DNA of 64,000 bases from contig OX411543.1 of the NCBI GenBank assembly GCA_948146395.1, forward strand, positions 70,732,948 through 70,796,947. The letters run 5' to 3'. Numbering within the stretch: the first letter of the stretch is position 1; each line of letters starts with the position of its first letter. Under the pieces are notes generated by a model. The model ran no database searches and was not told where the DNA came from. It worked only from the letters and a program-made list of their open reading frames with translations. Made by a program: the position numbers and the translations under genes. The DNA comes from Fragum whitleyi (taxonomy: Eukaryota > Mollusca > Bivalvia > Cardiida > Cardiidae). Positions 36,101 to 45,659 of this stretch are shown piece after piece.

Positions 36101-39100
36101 ACTGGAGGCAAACTTAGATTTTAGGTATGACACATTACTTTCAGAACCCAAGTTCACCCTGCTGAAAAGATAGATAACAGCGGTTACAATCCTTTGCCCC
36201 TCTCTTTGTAGTGTGCATGACAAGTCCTGTATGAGAAAATGTACCCCATTAAAATTAAGCTTGTCAGTTAAATGGTGACCGGTCTGTCTGTAGAGGAAAA
36301 GGTAAATTGTAAAAAAGTCAATTCCAATAAGTACCCACAACAAAGGTTTTTATGAACATTCTAACATTTTTTACCCTTTTCATGCTGAACCCAGAACATT
36401 ACTGCTTTGGAAGGAGGTTTGTACAAAATCAGCCTGCAAATATTGTGCTGTCTTAACTCTGTCTACACCACCTGATTTTTCTAGTTGAACAAGGAAATTT
36501 AGAAATGTTTTTTTAAATAAATACTGACTCACAATTACCTGGTGGTGTGTATCTATGCCTACAGCATTTTGATTTTAATGCATTTTTTCAATGCTTTATA
36601 TTCAGGGTAACAAGGCTTAATATAACGCCTTTGTAAATTTGAAAATATTATCACCCAATCTTTATGTCCTTTAAATTTCAGGCAGATTTGGTAATCAAGC
36701 AGATCATTTCCTCGGATCACTGGCGTTTACGAAAGCTTTAGACAGAACTCTAGTCCTTCCTCCCTGGGTGGAATATCATCCTGGACAATCGGAATCCGTA
36801 CGTCAACTTGATGTCAATTACCAATTACTCACAGTATGCACATGTGTAATAAAAATAATAAAAAAATATATATATATATATATATTTCAGTGAGTGTTCT
36901 TAATGTCGTAACTACAGCTTGAATAAGCTGTAGTTACAATATTATGATCATTCACCAACGATACTCTTTTGACACAATCTTTTTTATTACTCAAATGCGT
37001 TCTGTGAGTGGTACCAGAGACTTGGGCCAACTTATTTCTGGCCCACTTTCAGGTCGGGTGAAGACTGGTCTCACTATCAAGAATCAGAATATCTTATTCT
37101 AGGCTATTCTAACATTTGATATTTGGACCAGTCTAGAGCGAGTAGCCATCTGTCAGAGAGATACTCTGATATTGTGGGCAACAATACCTGCCCGGGGTCA
37201 GAAATAAGTTTGCCCCTTGACTATACTCTTGTAATACAGAGCTCCCTACAGAGGGTGGAAATTTGATCTCAAAATTAAGAATTTTATACTCTGTCATTCA
37301 AATTCTATATTGTGGGTACTCATTGGAATTGTCTTGAGGCGTTCCCTATGAGTACCTGCAACATAGGGTTTTGATTAGAGATAACCCTCTGATGTTGAAC
37401 TCTGATTAATTATGAAAGATTTAGTGGTCCAAGATTGAAAATACATGTATTGTACTAGATAACTTTGTAAGGAGCTAAAAGAATTAAAAAATAGCAGAAA
37501 ACTTTGTTCCAAAAATAAACGGGGTAAATTTTCTGGCAAGAATATTGTCCAACTCTTTGTAATGGTACATCTATTCAGTTGATATCTGCTTATATTTTAG
37601 ATTAAAGCCATCTGACAAGGTCAAGTTTTCCCATTTAGATCATACTGCTTTAAACTTGCAAAAATTTTCTGATTGCGTGCAGCTAGGACAATAATTTATT
37701 ATTCTTCATAAATGCACTGATGAGATAGATGAACAACCTTGTACATGGATTTAAGGTAGTGGACCCGTAATAGTTCTGCAGCATTTCGGAACACATGATC
37801 TTTCACAATGTTGACCAAGGTTTCCTAATGAAAATCATTAGGAAACCTTGATTAACACTGTTAAAGTTCATTACTTTCAAAATGTTGCGGAACTATAACG
37901 GGTCTACTGCCTTAATACAATGAAATTCCATTAGTAACCTTATCAGCCTTAGTAGGCTTTCACTTTACCTAACCCTTAACATACACTTGTTACAAAAATG
38001 TTTTTATATTCTTTCAGACTGATATATACTAGATCATGGACTTAAACATAGAATTTACCTTGAGCTTTGATCTTTAGTTAAAAGCTGTTTTTGAAAAACA
38101 GAAGTTTTGTGAGCTACTTTTACCACAGAAAACTCTTGTTGTTTTCCAGGTTCAAGTTCCATTTGACGAGTATTTTAAAGTGGAACCTTTACAGCATTAT
38201 CTCCGTGTTATTACCATGGAAACATTTATGAAAGAATTAGCTCCTACGGTCTGGCCAGAGGGCCAAAGGATAGGTTAGTTTTGCTAGATCCATTTGATAG
38301 ATGAATAGAGTATTTGAAGATTTAATGGAGGTATGAAATTCAAAACCTTAATCACAATGTATGAATTTCGTGAAGCAAATTCATACATTCATGTGATTAG
38401 GTTTTTACTTTCATACCTCCATAAAAATCAACAAACATTCTCTTCATGTCTTATAATTCAATGTAATGAAGCAAAAATGTAAAATTCATCAATAATCAAA
38501 GCAATTTCTTATGGGACTAACTTTTATGGAAGCTAAAAAAAAACTGCATTCTCAAAATTGTTTTCATCAAAAAATAAAACCAATTTTCTCAGCAAATCAG
38601 AAAGCACGAAAATTGGTGGAATCATTTAGAATAAAATTATTACGAGATGTCAATAATTGTAGGCTTGTCCATATTGAGAAAAGTTGCTTTGAGGATTAAT
38701 CCCTATCCTTACCCTCCTGAAATTTGAAGATTGTTCAGAGGAAATTAATCTCTTCAATTTTGAATAGGGGGAAAAGCAAAGGGAAAGCAATTAGATAGAT
38801 ATTATGCTTCAGAAATTTGATACTTAACAGTAATAACACAAGTGGAATGAGAAAAGTTAACCTAGAATAGCCATCAGGGGTGTCGAATTCCCATGCCTGA
38901 CATGGGCTTTTCTACCTACCGACATGTACATTTTTCAAGGCCAAGTGGTCTGTGGACATGTAGATACCAAAGCAAATCGGGAATGGTACTAAAAAGATTT
39001 AATAGATTATTAAACCTATTGTTTGTGACATAGGGTAGAAAACTTTGTATTTAATGAAGAAAATGCTGGGGTCCAGCATTTTCTTCACTAAAGACAATGT

Positions 39101-42100
39101 CTATTCAATTTCTATCTATTTAATTTTGCAGATATTTTGTTTTTATTTCGTTTTGATCCTGGACGAGAAAATAATCAGTTTCCTCTTGTCCATGGACAAG
39201 TGGGTATAATTGGTATATCCACACCCCTGGTCATATCCATATGCAAACGTGGATTAATTACTGTAGTGTTTACTTTTACAAGATCACATGGTTTTAATCA
39301 AAGGAAAACTGATAAGGTCACAAAATATCTTCCATTATTACATAGTAAACCCTTAAGGACAGCCAAGGTAACATTAATATTGGCTTAACCCTTTCCTGTT
39401 TTACAGAATTTTGGACCTGTCCAAATTCAAAGGTTTTGCAGACAAAAATCTAAAGTGGATTTAATTTGAAAAATAACCATTCAGTAGGGTGGAAAATAGT
39501 GTGGAAAAAAGAAGAAATTGCTTGTCAGGAGCAATTTCTTCTTTTTTCACAATGTTTTCCCAATCATAAAATCACAGGCATGTAAAAAGCAGGGATTAAA
39601 CAGCAAAGGGTTAAACTGTTTGATTTTAATATCTGGTTTACATCCCTGTAACCAGCCCTCTTTTCAGGATGACAATACATTGCAACAGTTTGTAAATATT
39701 CGACTTTCCACCAGCTGTTTGCAAATTATACCCTGCTTTGCATGTACATTTGAAGGCAAATGTACATGCAAAGCAGGGTATAATATGCTAACAGTTGGCA
39801 TCATTTTGACTTTCTGAATGCAGGGCTTGTTTGATTGCCAACAGTGTAGTACATCTTTTCTTAAATATGTCTCCCACCAATTAGTGGATAATTGTAAACC
39901 TAAATGGGATGAGCAGCTGGGGGCTAGGAAAGGATGTCATGTTAGTACTTGAAAGAGAAATACCAGGAATCCATGGTGAGGTGTTCCATCAGCAGTAGTT
40001 TTGTTTGAAAAATTGTTAAAAAGAGCTGTTAAACCCTGGCTCAAATAGGCATTTAACACCCATGTGATTTATATTACATAACATATTGTGGAAAAAGTAA
40101 GAAATCACGTTTTTGTCAATTTTTACTACCACAAGGATAATTTCTTTTTAAATTGCAATAACTTCTCATTATTGTCAGCAATCTTTTTGAGTTTGGGTCA
40201 GTATAAAAAAAAATTGAAACAAGAGCAATGACTTCCTTGTGCCAAGGCTCTACTGCAGGTGCTGAATAATGATCAAAGTCTAAGTTGAAAAAGGGGCAAA
40301 GCTCTTCGAAAAGGTTTCAGAGTTGTCCCCCTTGATATTCTGGATAGCTCTCATGGTGGTGAACACACCAAGTTACATGAAGCCATCTTCAATTACAACT
40401 GAGATATGACCAAGGTAAAGGTTTGTCATGCCAACACCAACACCAAAACTGACTCAAACAATGCCAAGGATTATGACATACCTCTTAGTTTTCTCTGAAA
40501 GAAATAGCCTAGTTAAAAAGGGAAAATGTTAAAGCTGATTCATCCAGCTTTATTTATAATTTGTATATACTTTAATTACTTGCAGTGTTTTGTTATCAAG
40601 CAAGAACCCATGGAGCCAAAGAAAATGATTGTAATGCCAAAGAAGGGAACCCCTTTGGCCCCTTTTGGAATACATTCAATGTGGAGTTTGATAAATCAGA
40701 GTTTTATGGACCCTTGTATCATGATGTCTCAAATCTTCACGAGTTACAACGGTGGAAAGAAAAGTTTGTTTGTACTTGTTGTTTTAGTTTTTTAGGAAGA
40801 ACTGAATTATAGAAAACCCTGCTTATAAGGAAATTCCTTAACCATTCCCATGCTGTTAGTGATGGGGGAATTAGTCGTTTATAATTGATAATCAGTTGGT
40901 TTTGGCTTCCAATTGTGATTATCGGCTAAGAACTTTCATAATTGATTAATCAGTTTCTAACACATAAATGAAGCCATTATATATTGTTATTGAAACTGAC
41001 ATCAGTTTGATGGCTCAGTTTCATGCTGAGTCATGAAGTTGGTGGACAAATGTGCAGAAAGAGTCATTAGGTCATGAGTTTTAACTGAACTTTCACAGGA
41101 TGATCCTGGCAGTGCTGTTTTAAGAAAGTGATTGTAAGATTGATCATTACTTGATGTACTCTTCAAACCAAAAACTAATTACAGATTGTAATTTGAAACT
41201 GATTGCACTACATTCTGTTTATGGCATATTCAGGCTATCCATCAAAGCTATGGCAGACAGCATAGACTAAGATCAGACTGTACAGTCAGATGTGCAAACT
41301 GATCTTAACTTCACTGTCGGCTTTCTACTAAATTATTGTGAAAAAAAACTCGAGTCTGACTGATCAAATTGTCACCAAAATTGACATTTTTGACAAAACA
41401 AAATTTAAATTCAGCAAGATGAGAGTAAATATGAATGTAGCACAAAAGGCTCCTAGGTCCCAGCATTGAGGTTCTGTTATAATAGTATTTTTCATGCTCA
41501 TTAACCCTTGTCATGCTGAATAAAAATCTTTGCAAAATAGATGTAAAATCATGTGCTAAATGCACTGGAAGATACCAAATGTGAGTGAGTATTAACTTCA
41601 GAAATGCATTGTTTTAGAACTTTCTGGTTTGAAAATGAAATTCATATGTGCAAGCTGATCTTTGTCTATACCTCCTGTCAAAGCAGGAATAATACAGATT
41701 CAGCATGACAAGCGTTAAGAATGGAATAAGGAGAAAGCTTTTTGAAAAATGTAGAAATTAGTAGTCACAAACAAGCAGTTTCTTATTTTCCCACAATGTT
41801 TTGAAAACAAGGAAATCGCTCTTAACAAATCATTTTTTTTCTTTTCTGGCTTTATTTTGTACATATAATGACAAAAAATCTGGGTTTTTTTGCTATAGAT
41901 GGAGAGGTCTACTTGTATCAATTGAAAACAAATATATGGGATTATCAGTGAAACAATGTTACACCATATTTCAGATACGACCCAAAATCCTACCCAGTCC
42001 TTGCGTTTACTGGGGCTCCAGCACAGTTTCCAGTCCGCCAACAACATGTCAAGTTGCAGAAATATTTATTCTGGTCGGACAAAATTGAAAAACAAAGGGA

Positions 42101-44323
42101 TGATTTTATCAGAGATAGAATTGGTGATGAAAAATATGTTGGAATTCATTTGAGACTTGGATCTGATTTTGTAAGTCTATAGATATTATACAACTAAGAA
42201 GATTGTTGTGGTTAAATTTGTTATACATGTTCTCATTTGACTATACAATGTAATTCATGTTTGAATCCTTTGGCATAAGAAAATTATTTTCTCTCGATAA
42301 TTTTTTTAAGAAAAAGTTTTTCCCGCACATATGTTCAGTCTTATCTTTGTCTACACCTCCAGCCAATGCAGGAATATTCTGGGTTCAGTTTGACAAGGGT
42401 TAATCATCATGAACTAATACTTATGCCTAGCTAGGGCGTAGCAACCATTACGCACATTGTGCAAGTTGTTGAATGATCATAACATCAAAACTACAGCTTA
42501 TTCAAGCTGGAGTTAGGATGCTTTGATTATTCACAAAGGTTCAAATCATAGAAAAGGGGAGCGGATGGAAGATATTAAGTCCACATATTGCCTTTATCCT
42601 ATATACTAGTATTCTTCGTTGATGAATGGGTATTAATTTCAAAATCATAGCTAAGCCAATCCCTAGATGCAACATTGAACATATTCAACTTATAACCAAA
42701 TACTTTCCAGATGGATTTTTAAATCAATTTAAAGTTAACATCCAAAATGATAGCAAAATTCCTTCAACGATCTAACATTTGTACATGGAACTTAACTCAA
42801 TAATTCCCAATATTTTTCAGCAAAATGCCTGCTCCCATTTAAAAGATTCCCCTCTTATGTTTGGTGCTGCACAGTGTCTTGGATATCGTGGAGAAAAGGG
42901 GTCACCCACAGAAGAAATGTGTTATCAATCTGATAAAACCATCATTCGGGATCTCAAATCTGTTCTTAAGAAAACAGGTATACTCATGTTTGCTCTTCAA
43001 AGCAGGACTTGAGACTTGAATTTTATTTTCAATTTGAAAATCCTCTCATATTAGACCATCTTTCTCCATATAAGTTGGTCAGCGCAAAATTGTAAGTGAC
43101 CATGAAAACACATTTAAGTCATAGATATTTATCTGAAAGTAAATACATGTACATCAAATGCAAATAAAGAGATATAATGACCATAATACAATCAGAAAAA
43201 TGTGACCTATCACAGGAAAAGGCATCATCTTGGGTCTCTGTTAAGTAAACATTTGATAAAAGGGATTGGGACCGAGTAGAGGTCAAACAAAAGGTAGATT
43301 TCGAACATTTCATGGGAAGGTTGAAAATTTGTTCTTTATTCAGAAAACCTACAATTTATGAAAAGTGTCGACACTAGTCAGTCTACGCAGATAGCTCAGT
43401 CTGACCAACATTGACACTTTTCACACTTCCAAGATAGACCTTTTTACTTGACAGGTAACAAATCATTTATGACAAAAGTTTTGACCAAGCTTTGAACAGA
43501 CTGATTGGGGATGAAATTTTAACACACTTTCCCCTTTTTGCACGACAAGTTACATTAATTTTTCTATATTCCAGGATATAAAGTAGTTTTTGTTGCAACA
43601 GACAGCAAGGATTTGATCTCAAAACTTTCCAAGAAATTTAAAGATGTAAGTTTGACTTTTTTCATACCAGACAGATCATCAGTATTGAAGATGATGTGAT
43701 AATTTGTTTCCAGACTTAGCATATCAATATGATATGCTCTTTAGTGTTTTCTTGTTAATAATTGAGATTTTTCTGGGCAGATAACCGCTTTATATTTTCA
43801 CCACCAACTTACAGTAAGATGAAATTGATGGATTTAGCCCTGTTTAGAGCCACTGAACATAAACTCAGATAGACCTAAGCTACTAATATCACCACAATTT
43901 CATGTAACTATGTGCAAAGTGATGCACTTTTAGAGATTTATAAAGAAATTAATTAATTCATTTGGCATTATATAAATAGGAAAATATTTTGTTATACAAG
44001 GAAGATAAATCTTTCATATAACTTTTATCTTCATTTCCACTACTCATGGAAATATAACTAATGTTGCTTCAACACAGAAAATAATTTGATCTTACACTGA
44101 ATTAAACAACTACATGTATTCTCTATAATGTTAATTTCAGGTCAGTTTTGTGAAGCATGAACCGTCTAATCCACATTTAGATTTGGCTCTTCTTGGAAAA
44201 TCAGACTATTTTATAGGAAACTGTATATCAACATTTACAGCTTTTGTGAAGAGAGAGAGGGATGTTAATAAATTACCATCAAAGTTTTGGGATTTTCCAC
44301 CCAAAAAACATGATGAATTGTGA
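24056..44323 (+). CDS. POFUT1: GDP-fucose protein O-fucosyltransferase 1
   Basis: Adds O-linked fucose from GDP-fucose to Ser/Thr in EGF repeats (Notch and similar proteins) in the ER lumen. Eight coding exons: 24056-24161, 36682-36797, 38150-38273, 40586-40763, 41975-42170, 42821-42977, 43575-43645, 44141-44323. They join in frame to 376 residues, close to the ~390 of animal homologues. Residues 1-19 form a signal peptide. [14 protein letters not shown] (residues 32-45) carries the conserved Asn of the donor-site loop, and GIHLRLGSD has the family's catalytic Arg at residue 235. [22 protein letters not shown] and [16 protein letters not shown] are also family signatures. The C-terminus KHDEL is a KDEL-type ER retrieval signal. 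Intron 1 is 12.5 kb and full of nested repeats. An upstream 5' UTR exon is possible, since the bases just before the ATG resemble a splice acceptor. Confidence 0.96.
24121..24664 (+). repeat. 68-bp tandem array copied from the end of POFUT1 exon 1, with its splice donor
   Basis: Eight copies with exact 68-bp spacing (starts 24121, 24189, 24257, 24325, 24393, 24461, 24529, 24597). Copy 1 is the real end of exon 1. Each unit holds about 40 bp of exon coding [14 protein letters not shown] plus GTAAGT and ~20 bp of intron. Copies 2-7 are nearly identical. Copy 8 is diverged (GTGACAAATTG, CATTCATGG). No unit has a 3' acceptor. Splicing from any later donor would run into a TAA (ATATAA) within the first added unit, so only the first donor gives full-length protein. 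Confidence 0.95.
24738..24905 (+). mobile_element. tRNA-derived SINE, family B
   Basis: The head has box A-like TAGCTCAGTGGTAAGCG and degenerate box B GAGTTTGAGATT at tRNA spacing. The body contains CTACCCAGCTGTAAATGGGT. A second copy is at 52210. The MITE at 24916 lies just downstream. Confidence 0.7.
24916..25161 (+). mobile_element. TTAA-associated MITE, family M, copy 2
   Basis: Starts TTAA CCCTTGTCATGATGAA and ends CCAGCATGACAAGGG, with a slightly altered right flank. Same internal order as the copy at 23451. Confidence 0.75.
25307..25545. mobile_element. Inverted-repeat MITE, family S, copy 1
   Basis: Terminal inverted repeats of about 50 bp: GGTTATAAAACTTTTCTCA at the left and its complement at the right (25515-25545), with AATTTGAGAAAATT at the inner edge. 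The interior is AT-rich. A diverged second copy is at 52456. Confidence 0.7.
25770..25992 (-). mobile_element. tRNA-derived SINE, family A (5' truncated)
   Basis: Minus-strand copy of 223 bp between 10-bp direct repeats GATATGACTG (25760-25769 and 25993-26002). Ends in (CAAT)n on its own strand. The whole tRNA head is missing. Confidence 0.85.
26190..26402 (+). mobile_element. SINE family A fragment
   Basis: Contains TTTCCGACTATTTGTCTCTC, GAGGCTAGGAAAG, GGTGAGAGAAATACC and a terminal (CAAA)n after GTAAAACCCCATTC. The head is missing. 26403-26700 holds no other supported feature. Confidence 0.7.
26716..26911 (+). repeat. Tandem unit V, copy 1
   Basis: A ~190-bp unit with CTTCTGTGACCGTAATATCAG, TACTCTGATATTGAA and GTTGTATATCAGTTATAT. 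It recurs directly at 31389-31585 and 32254-32365, and traces of an earlier unit precede it. The three copies were adjacent before elements inserted between them. Its last 8 bp TTCTACTT are the left target duplication of the element at 26912. Confidence 0.75.
27907..28134 (+). mobile_element. TTAA-flanked MITE, family P, copy 2
   Basis: TTAA CCCTTTCCTGTTTTTC at the left, CAGCAAAGGG TTAA at the right, with the AGAAGAAATT hairpin in the middle. Nearly identical to the copies at 39385 and 56789. Confidence 0.85.
28145..30507 (+). mobile_element. Helentron-like minisatellite element, AGCTCACC family, copy 1
   Basis: 5' end AGCTCACCTGAGCACGAAG, forming a hairpin with GTGCTCATGTGAGC. Next is a CCGTCGTCCGGCG-type simple repeat (28195-28240) and a ~2-kb tandem core. 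The 3' part has CTCAGGTGAGC (inverted copy of the 5' end), a GGGCC-AAC-GGCCC hairpin and terminal TCTTGTT. Short minus-strand reading frames across the core are artefacts of the repeat period. Confidence 0.8.
28400..30200 (+). repeat. ~165-bp tandem array with a trimeric higher-order period
   Basis: Units are marked by the palindromic GGTGCGGAGCACC at about 28519, 28683, 28848, 29013, 29180, 29347, 29511 and 29678, with decayed units to 30180. Three successive unit types (GAGCCTGACAG, CACAAGCCCTACAG, GAGCACTACAG) recur in the same order after about 500 bp, so the array grew by duplication of a trimer. Confidence 0.85.
30530..30790 (+). mobile_element. SINE family A, degenerate
   Basis: Box B-like GTTCAATACCCC, TTTCCGACTATTTGCC, and TTGTTAGGTGCT, followed by TAAAATCTCTTTCAATC. 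Inserted just after the end of the element at 28145-30507. Confidence 0.65.
31389..31585 (+). repeat. Tandem unit V, copy 2
   Basis: Directly repeats 26716-26911, including CTTCTGTGACCATAATATCAG and GTTGTATATCAGTTATAT. A 20-bp internal duplication (AACCCTTTCC repeated) is present near 31493-31520. Confidence 0.75.
31586..32253 (+). mobile_element. Helentron-like element, ATGCCCC family, three-unit copy
   Basis: 5' hairpin ATGCCCCCGTATCGAG/GATCGGGGGCAT, a TCTG/TCCG tract (31637-31715), three ~165-bp units each containing TTAACCTTGCCAATATCTTC and CAAGGTCAAGGTCAT, GGGGGCAT (inverted 5' end), a GTGTTTCACAAACAC hairpin and terminal ATCTTGTT. It lies exactly between tandem units V copy 2 and copy 3. 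The neighbouring V junction shows that the unoccupied site is TATT-TCTA, so the insertion split T-T without duplicating a target. Confidence 0.82.
32254..32365 (+). repeat. Tandem unit V, copy 3 (partial)
   Basis: TCTAATTAAGC, CTTCTGTGACCATAATATCAG and TACTCTGATATTGAATTTG align with copies 1 and 2. Its end is lost. Confidence 0.7.
32585..32832 (-). mobile_element. MITE family M, copy 4, nested in copy 3
   Basis: TTAA on both sides, with inverted ends CCCATGTCTTGCTGAA and TTCACCGTGACAAGGG. Internal landmarks are in reverse order relative to 23451. It inserted at a TTAA inside copy 3. Confidence 0.75.
32876..33105 (+). mobile_element. tRNA-derived SINE, family A (5' truncated), nested
   Basis: 230 bp between 12-bp direct repeats TTCTTCAGCACT (32864-32875 and 33106-33117). 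Begins just before box B GGGTTCGATCCC and ends ATTCAAACAAACAAA. Confidence 0.88.
33554..35518 (+). mobile_element. Helentron-like minisatellite element, AGCTCACC family, copy 2
   Basis: 5' AGCTCACCTGAGCATGAAG with hairpin, a GTCGTCCGTCGTGCG tract (33604-33640), about twelve ~147-bp core units, TTCAGGTGAGC (inverted 5' end), a GGGCC-ACTAT-GGCCC hairpin and terminal TCTTGTT. The ends match the copy at 28145 while the core units are unrelated. One shared set of ends thus carries different satellites. Confidence 0.82.
33655..35400 (+). repeat. ~147-bp tandem array
   Basis: Units marked by ATGCACTCTAGAGGCCACA and GGTCAAAAACTAGGTCACAG, with about twelve copies of 80-95% apparent similarity. One unit near 34088 has a deletion of the ATGCACTCTAGA segment. 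The unit at 63350 also contains ACACTCTAGAGGCCACA. Confidence 0.9.
35519..36368. other. No recognisable feature (POFUT1 intron 1)
   Basis: No exon-like sequence, repeat copy or structure that I can support. Confidence 0.5.
36370..36618 (+). mobile_element. MITE family M, degenerate copy 5
   Basis: Starts ACCCTTTTCATGCTGAACC, contains CCTGCAAATATTGTGC, and ends ATTCAGGGTAACAAGG with TTAA. It lies just upstream of POFUT1 exon 2. Confidence 0.6.
36682..36797 (+). CDS. POFUT1: POFUT1 coding exon 2
   Basis: Follows TTTCAG and precedes GTACGT. Residues 36-74, [16 protein letters not shown] to PGQSES, including the donor-loop Asn and PPWVEY. The first two bases complete the Gly codon begun in exon 1. 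Confidence 0.95.
36860..36884 (+). repeat. (AT)n microsatellite
   Basis: About 25 bp of TA dinucleotide repeat in POFUT1 intron 2. The palindrome TAACTACAGCTT / AAGCTGTAGTTA follows at 36911-36938. Confidence 0.85.
37751..37915. mobile_element. Fold-back MITE, family K, copy 1
   Basis: 165 bp, almost entirely self-complementary. Ends TTAAGGTAGTGGACCCGTAA and its complement. The centre is GGTTTCCTAATG / CATTAGGAAACC. A second copy is at 59614. Confidence 0.8.
38150..38273 (+). CDS. POFUT1: POFUT1 coding exon 3
   Basis: After TTTTCCAG and before GTTAGT. Residues 75-116: [17 protein letters not shown] to [10 protein letters not shown]. Phase 0 in, phase 1 out. Confidence 0.94.
39385..39614 (+). 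mobile_element. TTAA-flanked MITE, family P, copy 3
   Basis: TTAA CCCTTTCCTGTTTTAC to CAGCAAAGGG TTAA, 230 bp with the GAAGAAATTGCTT hairpin. Confidence 0.85.
39725..39784. repeat. Perfect palindrome, 27-bp arms, 6-nt loop
   Basis: The arms read ATTATACCCTGCTTTGCATG onward to the loop GAAGGC and are exactly complementary. The flanks ACCAGCTGTT and AACAGTTGGC continue the symmetry imperfectly. It may be a minimal fold-back element in POFUT1 intron 3. Confidence 0.9.
39870..40060 (+). mobile_element. SINE family A, degenerate
   Basis: TGTCTCCCACCAATTAG, GGGGCTAGGAAAGGATG and GAGAAATACCAGGAATCC match the family body. Confidence 0.55.
40219..40470 (-). mobile_element. Possible minisatellite-element fragment, another family
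   Basis: On the minus strand it ends CATTGCTCTTGTTTC, the same terminal CTCTTGTT as the other elements, preceded by a CCTTGGCACAAGG hairpin. The 5' side is not recognisable. Confidence 0.4.
40586..40763 (+). CDS. POFUT1: POFUT1 coding exon 4
   Basis: After ACTTGCAG. Residues 116-175: [32 protein letters not shown] and ELQRWKEK. The donor used is GTTTGT at 40764, which gives the phase needed by exon 5. A GTTTGT-shifted alternative would break the frame. Confidence 0.92.
40857..41215. mobile_element. MITE family T, copy 1
   Basis: Shares with 57893-58277 the tracts TTATAATTGATAATCAGTTG, TGGCTTCCAATTGTGAT, ATGGCTCAG and TCATGAGTTTTAACTGAAC. In the other copy the ends are inverted (AGTGATGGGCA / TGCCCAACACT). 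This copy lacks the internal palindrome present at 58047. Confidence 0.7.
41511..41718 (-). mobile_element. MITE family M, copy 6
   Basis: TTAA on both sides, CCCTTGTCATGCTGAA at the left and TTCAGCATGACAAGCG at the right. Internally reversed relative to 23451. A fragment of the same family is at 41250-41330. Confidence 0.75.
41975..42170 (+). CDS. POFUT1: POFUT1 coding exon 5
   Basis: After ATTTCAG and before GTAAGT. Residues 175-240: [20 protein letters not shown] to [12 protein letters not shown], containing the catalytic-site Arg-235 of the HLR motif. Confidence 0.95.
42310..42404 (-). mobile_element. MITE family M fragment
   Basis: CACATATGTTCAGTC, TCTTTGTCTACACCTCC and TTTGACAAGGGTTAA match one half of the family. 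Confidence 0.55.
42450..42655. mobile_element. MITE family U, copy 1
   Basis: AGGGCGTAGCAACCATTACGC, AAAAGGGGAGCGGATGG and ATTGCCTTTATCCTATAT pair with the better copy at 54156-54412. Confidence 0.6.
42821..42977 (+). CDS. POFUT1: POFUT1 coding exon 6
   Basis: After TTTTTCAG and before GTATAC. Residues 241-293: [20 protein letters not shown] to VLKKTG, with the conserved Cys residues of the C-terminal half. Confidence 0.94.
43575..43645 (+). CDS. POFUT1: POFUT1 coding exon 7
   Basis: After ATTCCAG and before GTAAGT. Residues 293-316: [20 protein letters not shown]..., the VATDS strand that contacts GDP-fucose in the family. Confidence 0.93.
44141..44323 (+). CDS. POFUT1: POFUT1 coding exon 8 (terminal)
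   Basis: After AATTTCAG. Residues 317-376: [39 protein letters not shown] and the final KHDEL before TGA at 44321-44323. Confidence 0.96.
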   Translation, partial: VSFVKHEPSNPHLDLALLGKSDYFIGNCISTFTAFVKRERDVNKLPSKFWDFPPKKHDEL

Positions 44324-45653
44324 TGTATATTTTAATTTGAAATTTATCTCCACAATGGGAAAATGAAAAATATAGCTTTTCAACCCAGTGACCATTCCTA
44401 CATTTCAAATCCCCTTGATTTTATACTGGAGAAAATACTCTGAAAGTAGAAGAAATTGCTTGTAACAAAAAATTTCTCCTTTTCTCACATTATTTTCTAA
44501 TGTGGTAATATAGATTCTTTTTTTAATTCTTTACCCTCTATCTAGTTGAAAAATGAAAAACTGACTTTAAAACCAGTCAATATGTGCTATATTGTCCTTT
44601 GTCTGAGAAATAGAGGTTATTATACGTCTGATGAGGGCCAGAGAGTGATAAAGGCCTGCCACCTTGATATCTTCCTTGAGGGCTTTGACCTGTTCATCAT
44701 CTGTTTATCACATTCAAGATAAATTATGTGGTGTTATTGCTGCAAATATGTATGTCTTCGGTATTGTAAGTAAAGTTTTTTTTCTTATCCTTTAAAATTG
44801 TGCTAATCGTTTAATGCCGTTCTGACATCATTTTTGCAGTAGTGCCTTTCATTTTGTAGAATGGTTTATTGAGTGGACATTCTATTGCCATAGTTTTAGA
44901 GCTTTTTTTTCTTGTCAACTGGCAGAGTATTGATATATACCCACTACTAAGACCATATAGGTCCACAAGGCCTATACAGCATTACCAAATGAACCGATAT
45001 AACACTATTTTTGGTAACAAATGTTACTATTTAAAGTATCAGAATGTGATCAATAGGGATAGTTAGAATTCTTCCAACTAGCATTTGTTGTCAGCCAGCT
45101 CTTTGAACTTTCAGTGGGCTGCTTTTAGCTCGGCTGTTTAAGGAGAAAAAACCTGAGATATTACTTTAGCCTTGGTGGCATTTTTTCATGTTCAAACTTT
45201 CACATTTTATGATTTCTCTGGCTCTACATAGGGCATATCTCTTGAAATTTGGAATTCATGTTCAATATCAAAACAGCAAGCTATACTTTCAAGGGGGAGA
45301 TAATGCTAGATGCATCTTGTGCAAATTATGCACCATTGTAGATTTTTTATCCACTTTCAAGTAATCAACAGCCAAGTGTATGCATTTGTAGGCAGTGCTC
45401 TTACTTTTATGAAGTGGTTTAGAGTGCTCATAAATACAACACATACCATGAAAAGATGCTAAACGTAACTTGAAAGTTATCATAACATTAAAAATGTAAG
45501 ATTGTATGTGTATGTTTCATTCCACAATATTTAACTAAAAGATAATACCGTACTTGCCTTGATGAAAATCCAATTCTTTAATAGGGATTTAAAATCCAAC
45601 TTATGATTTCATCAAAAATGTTTTTATCATTTTTGTGTGGTGTTATTATAATG

Positions 45654-45659
45654 AATAAA
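45654..45659 (+). terminator. Candidate POFUT1 polyadenylation signal
   Basis: AATAAA about 1.33 kb after the stop codon in AT-rich sequence. The 3' UTR would span 44324 to about 45680. No competing AATAAA closer to the stop stood out, but the true site is unproven. Confidence 0.4.

Noticed and set aside
36014..36343. 109-codon minus-strand ORF in POFUT1 intron 1
   Set aside because: No recognisable domain, no repeat or splice support. Consistent with chance in 64 kb.
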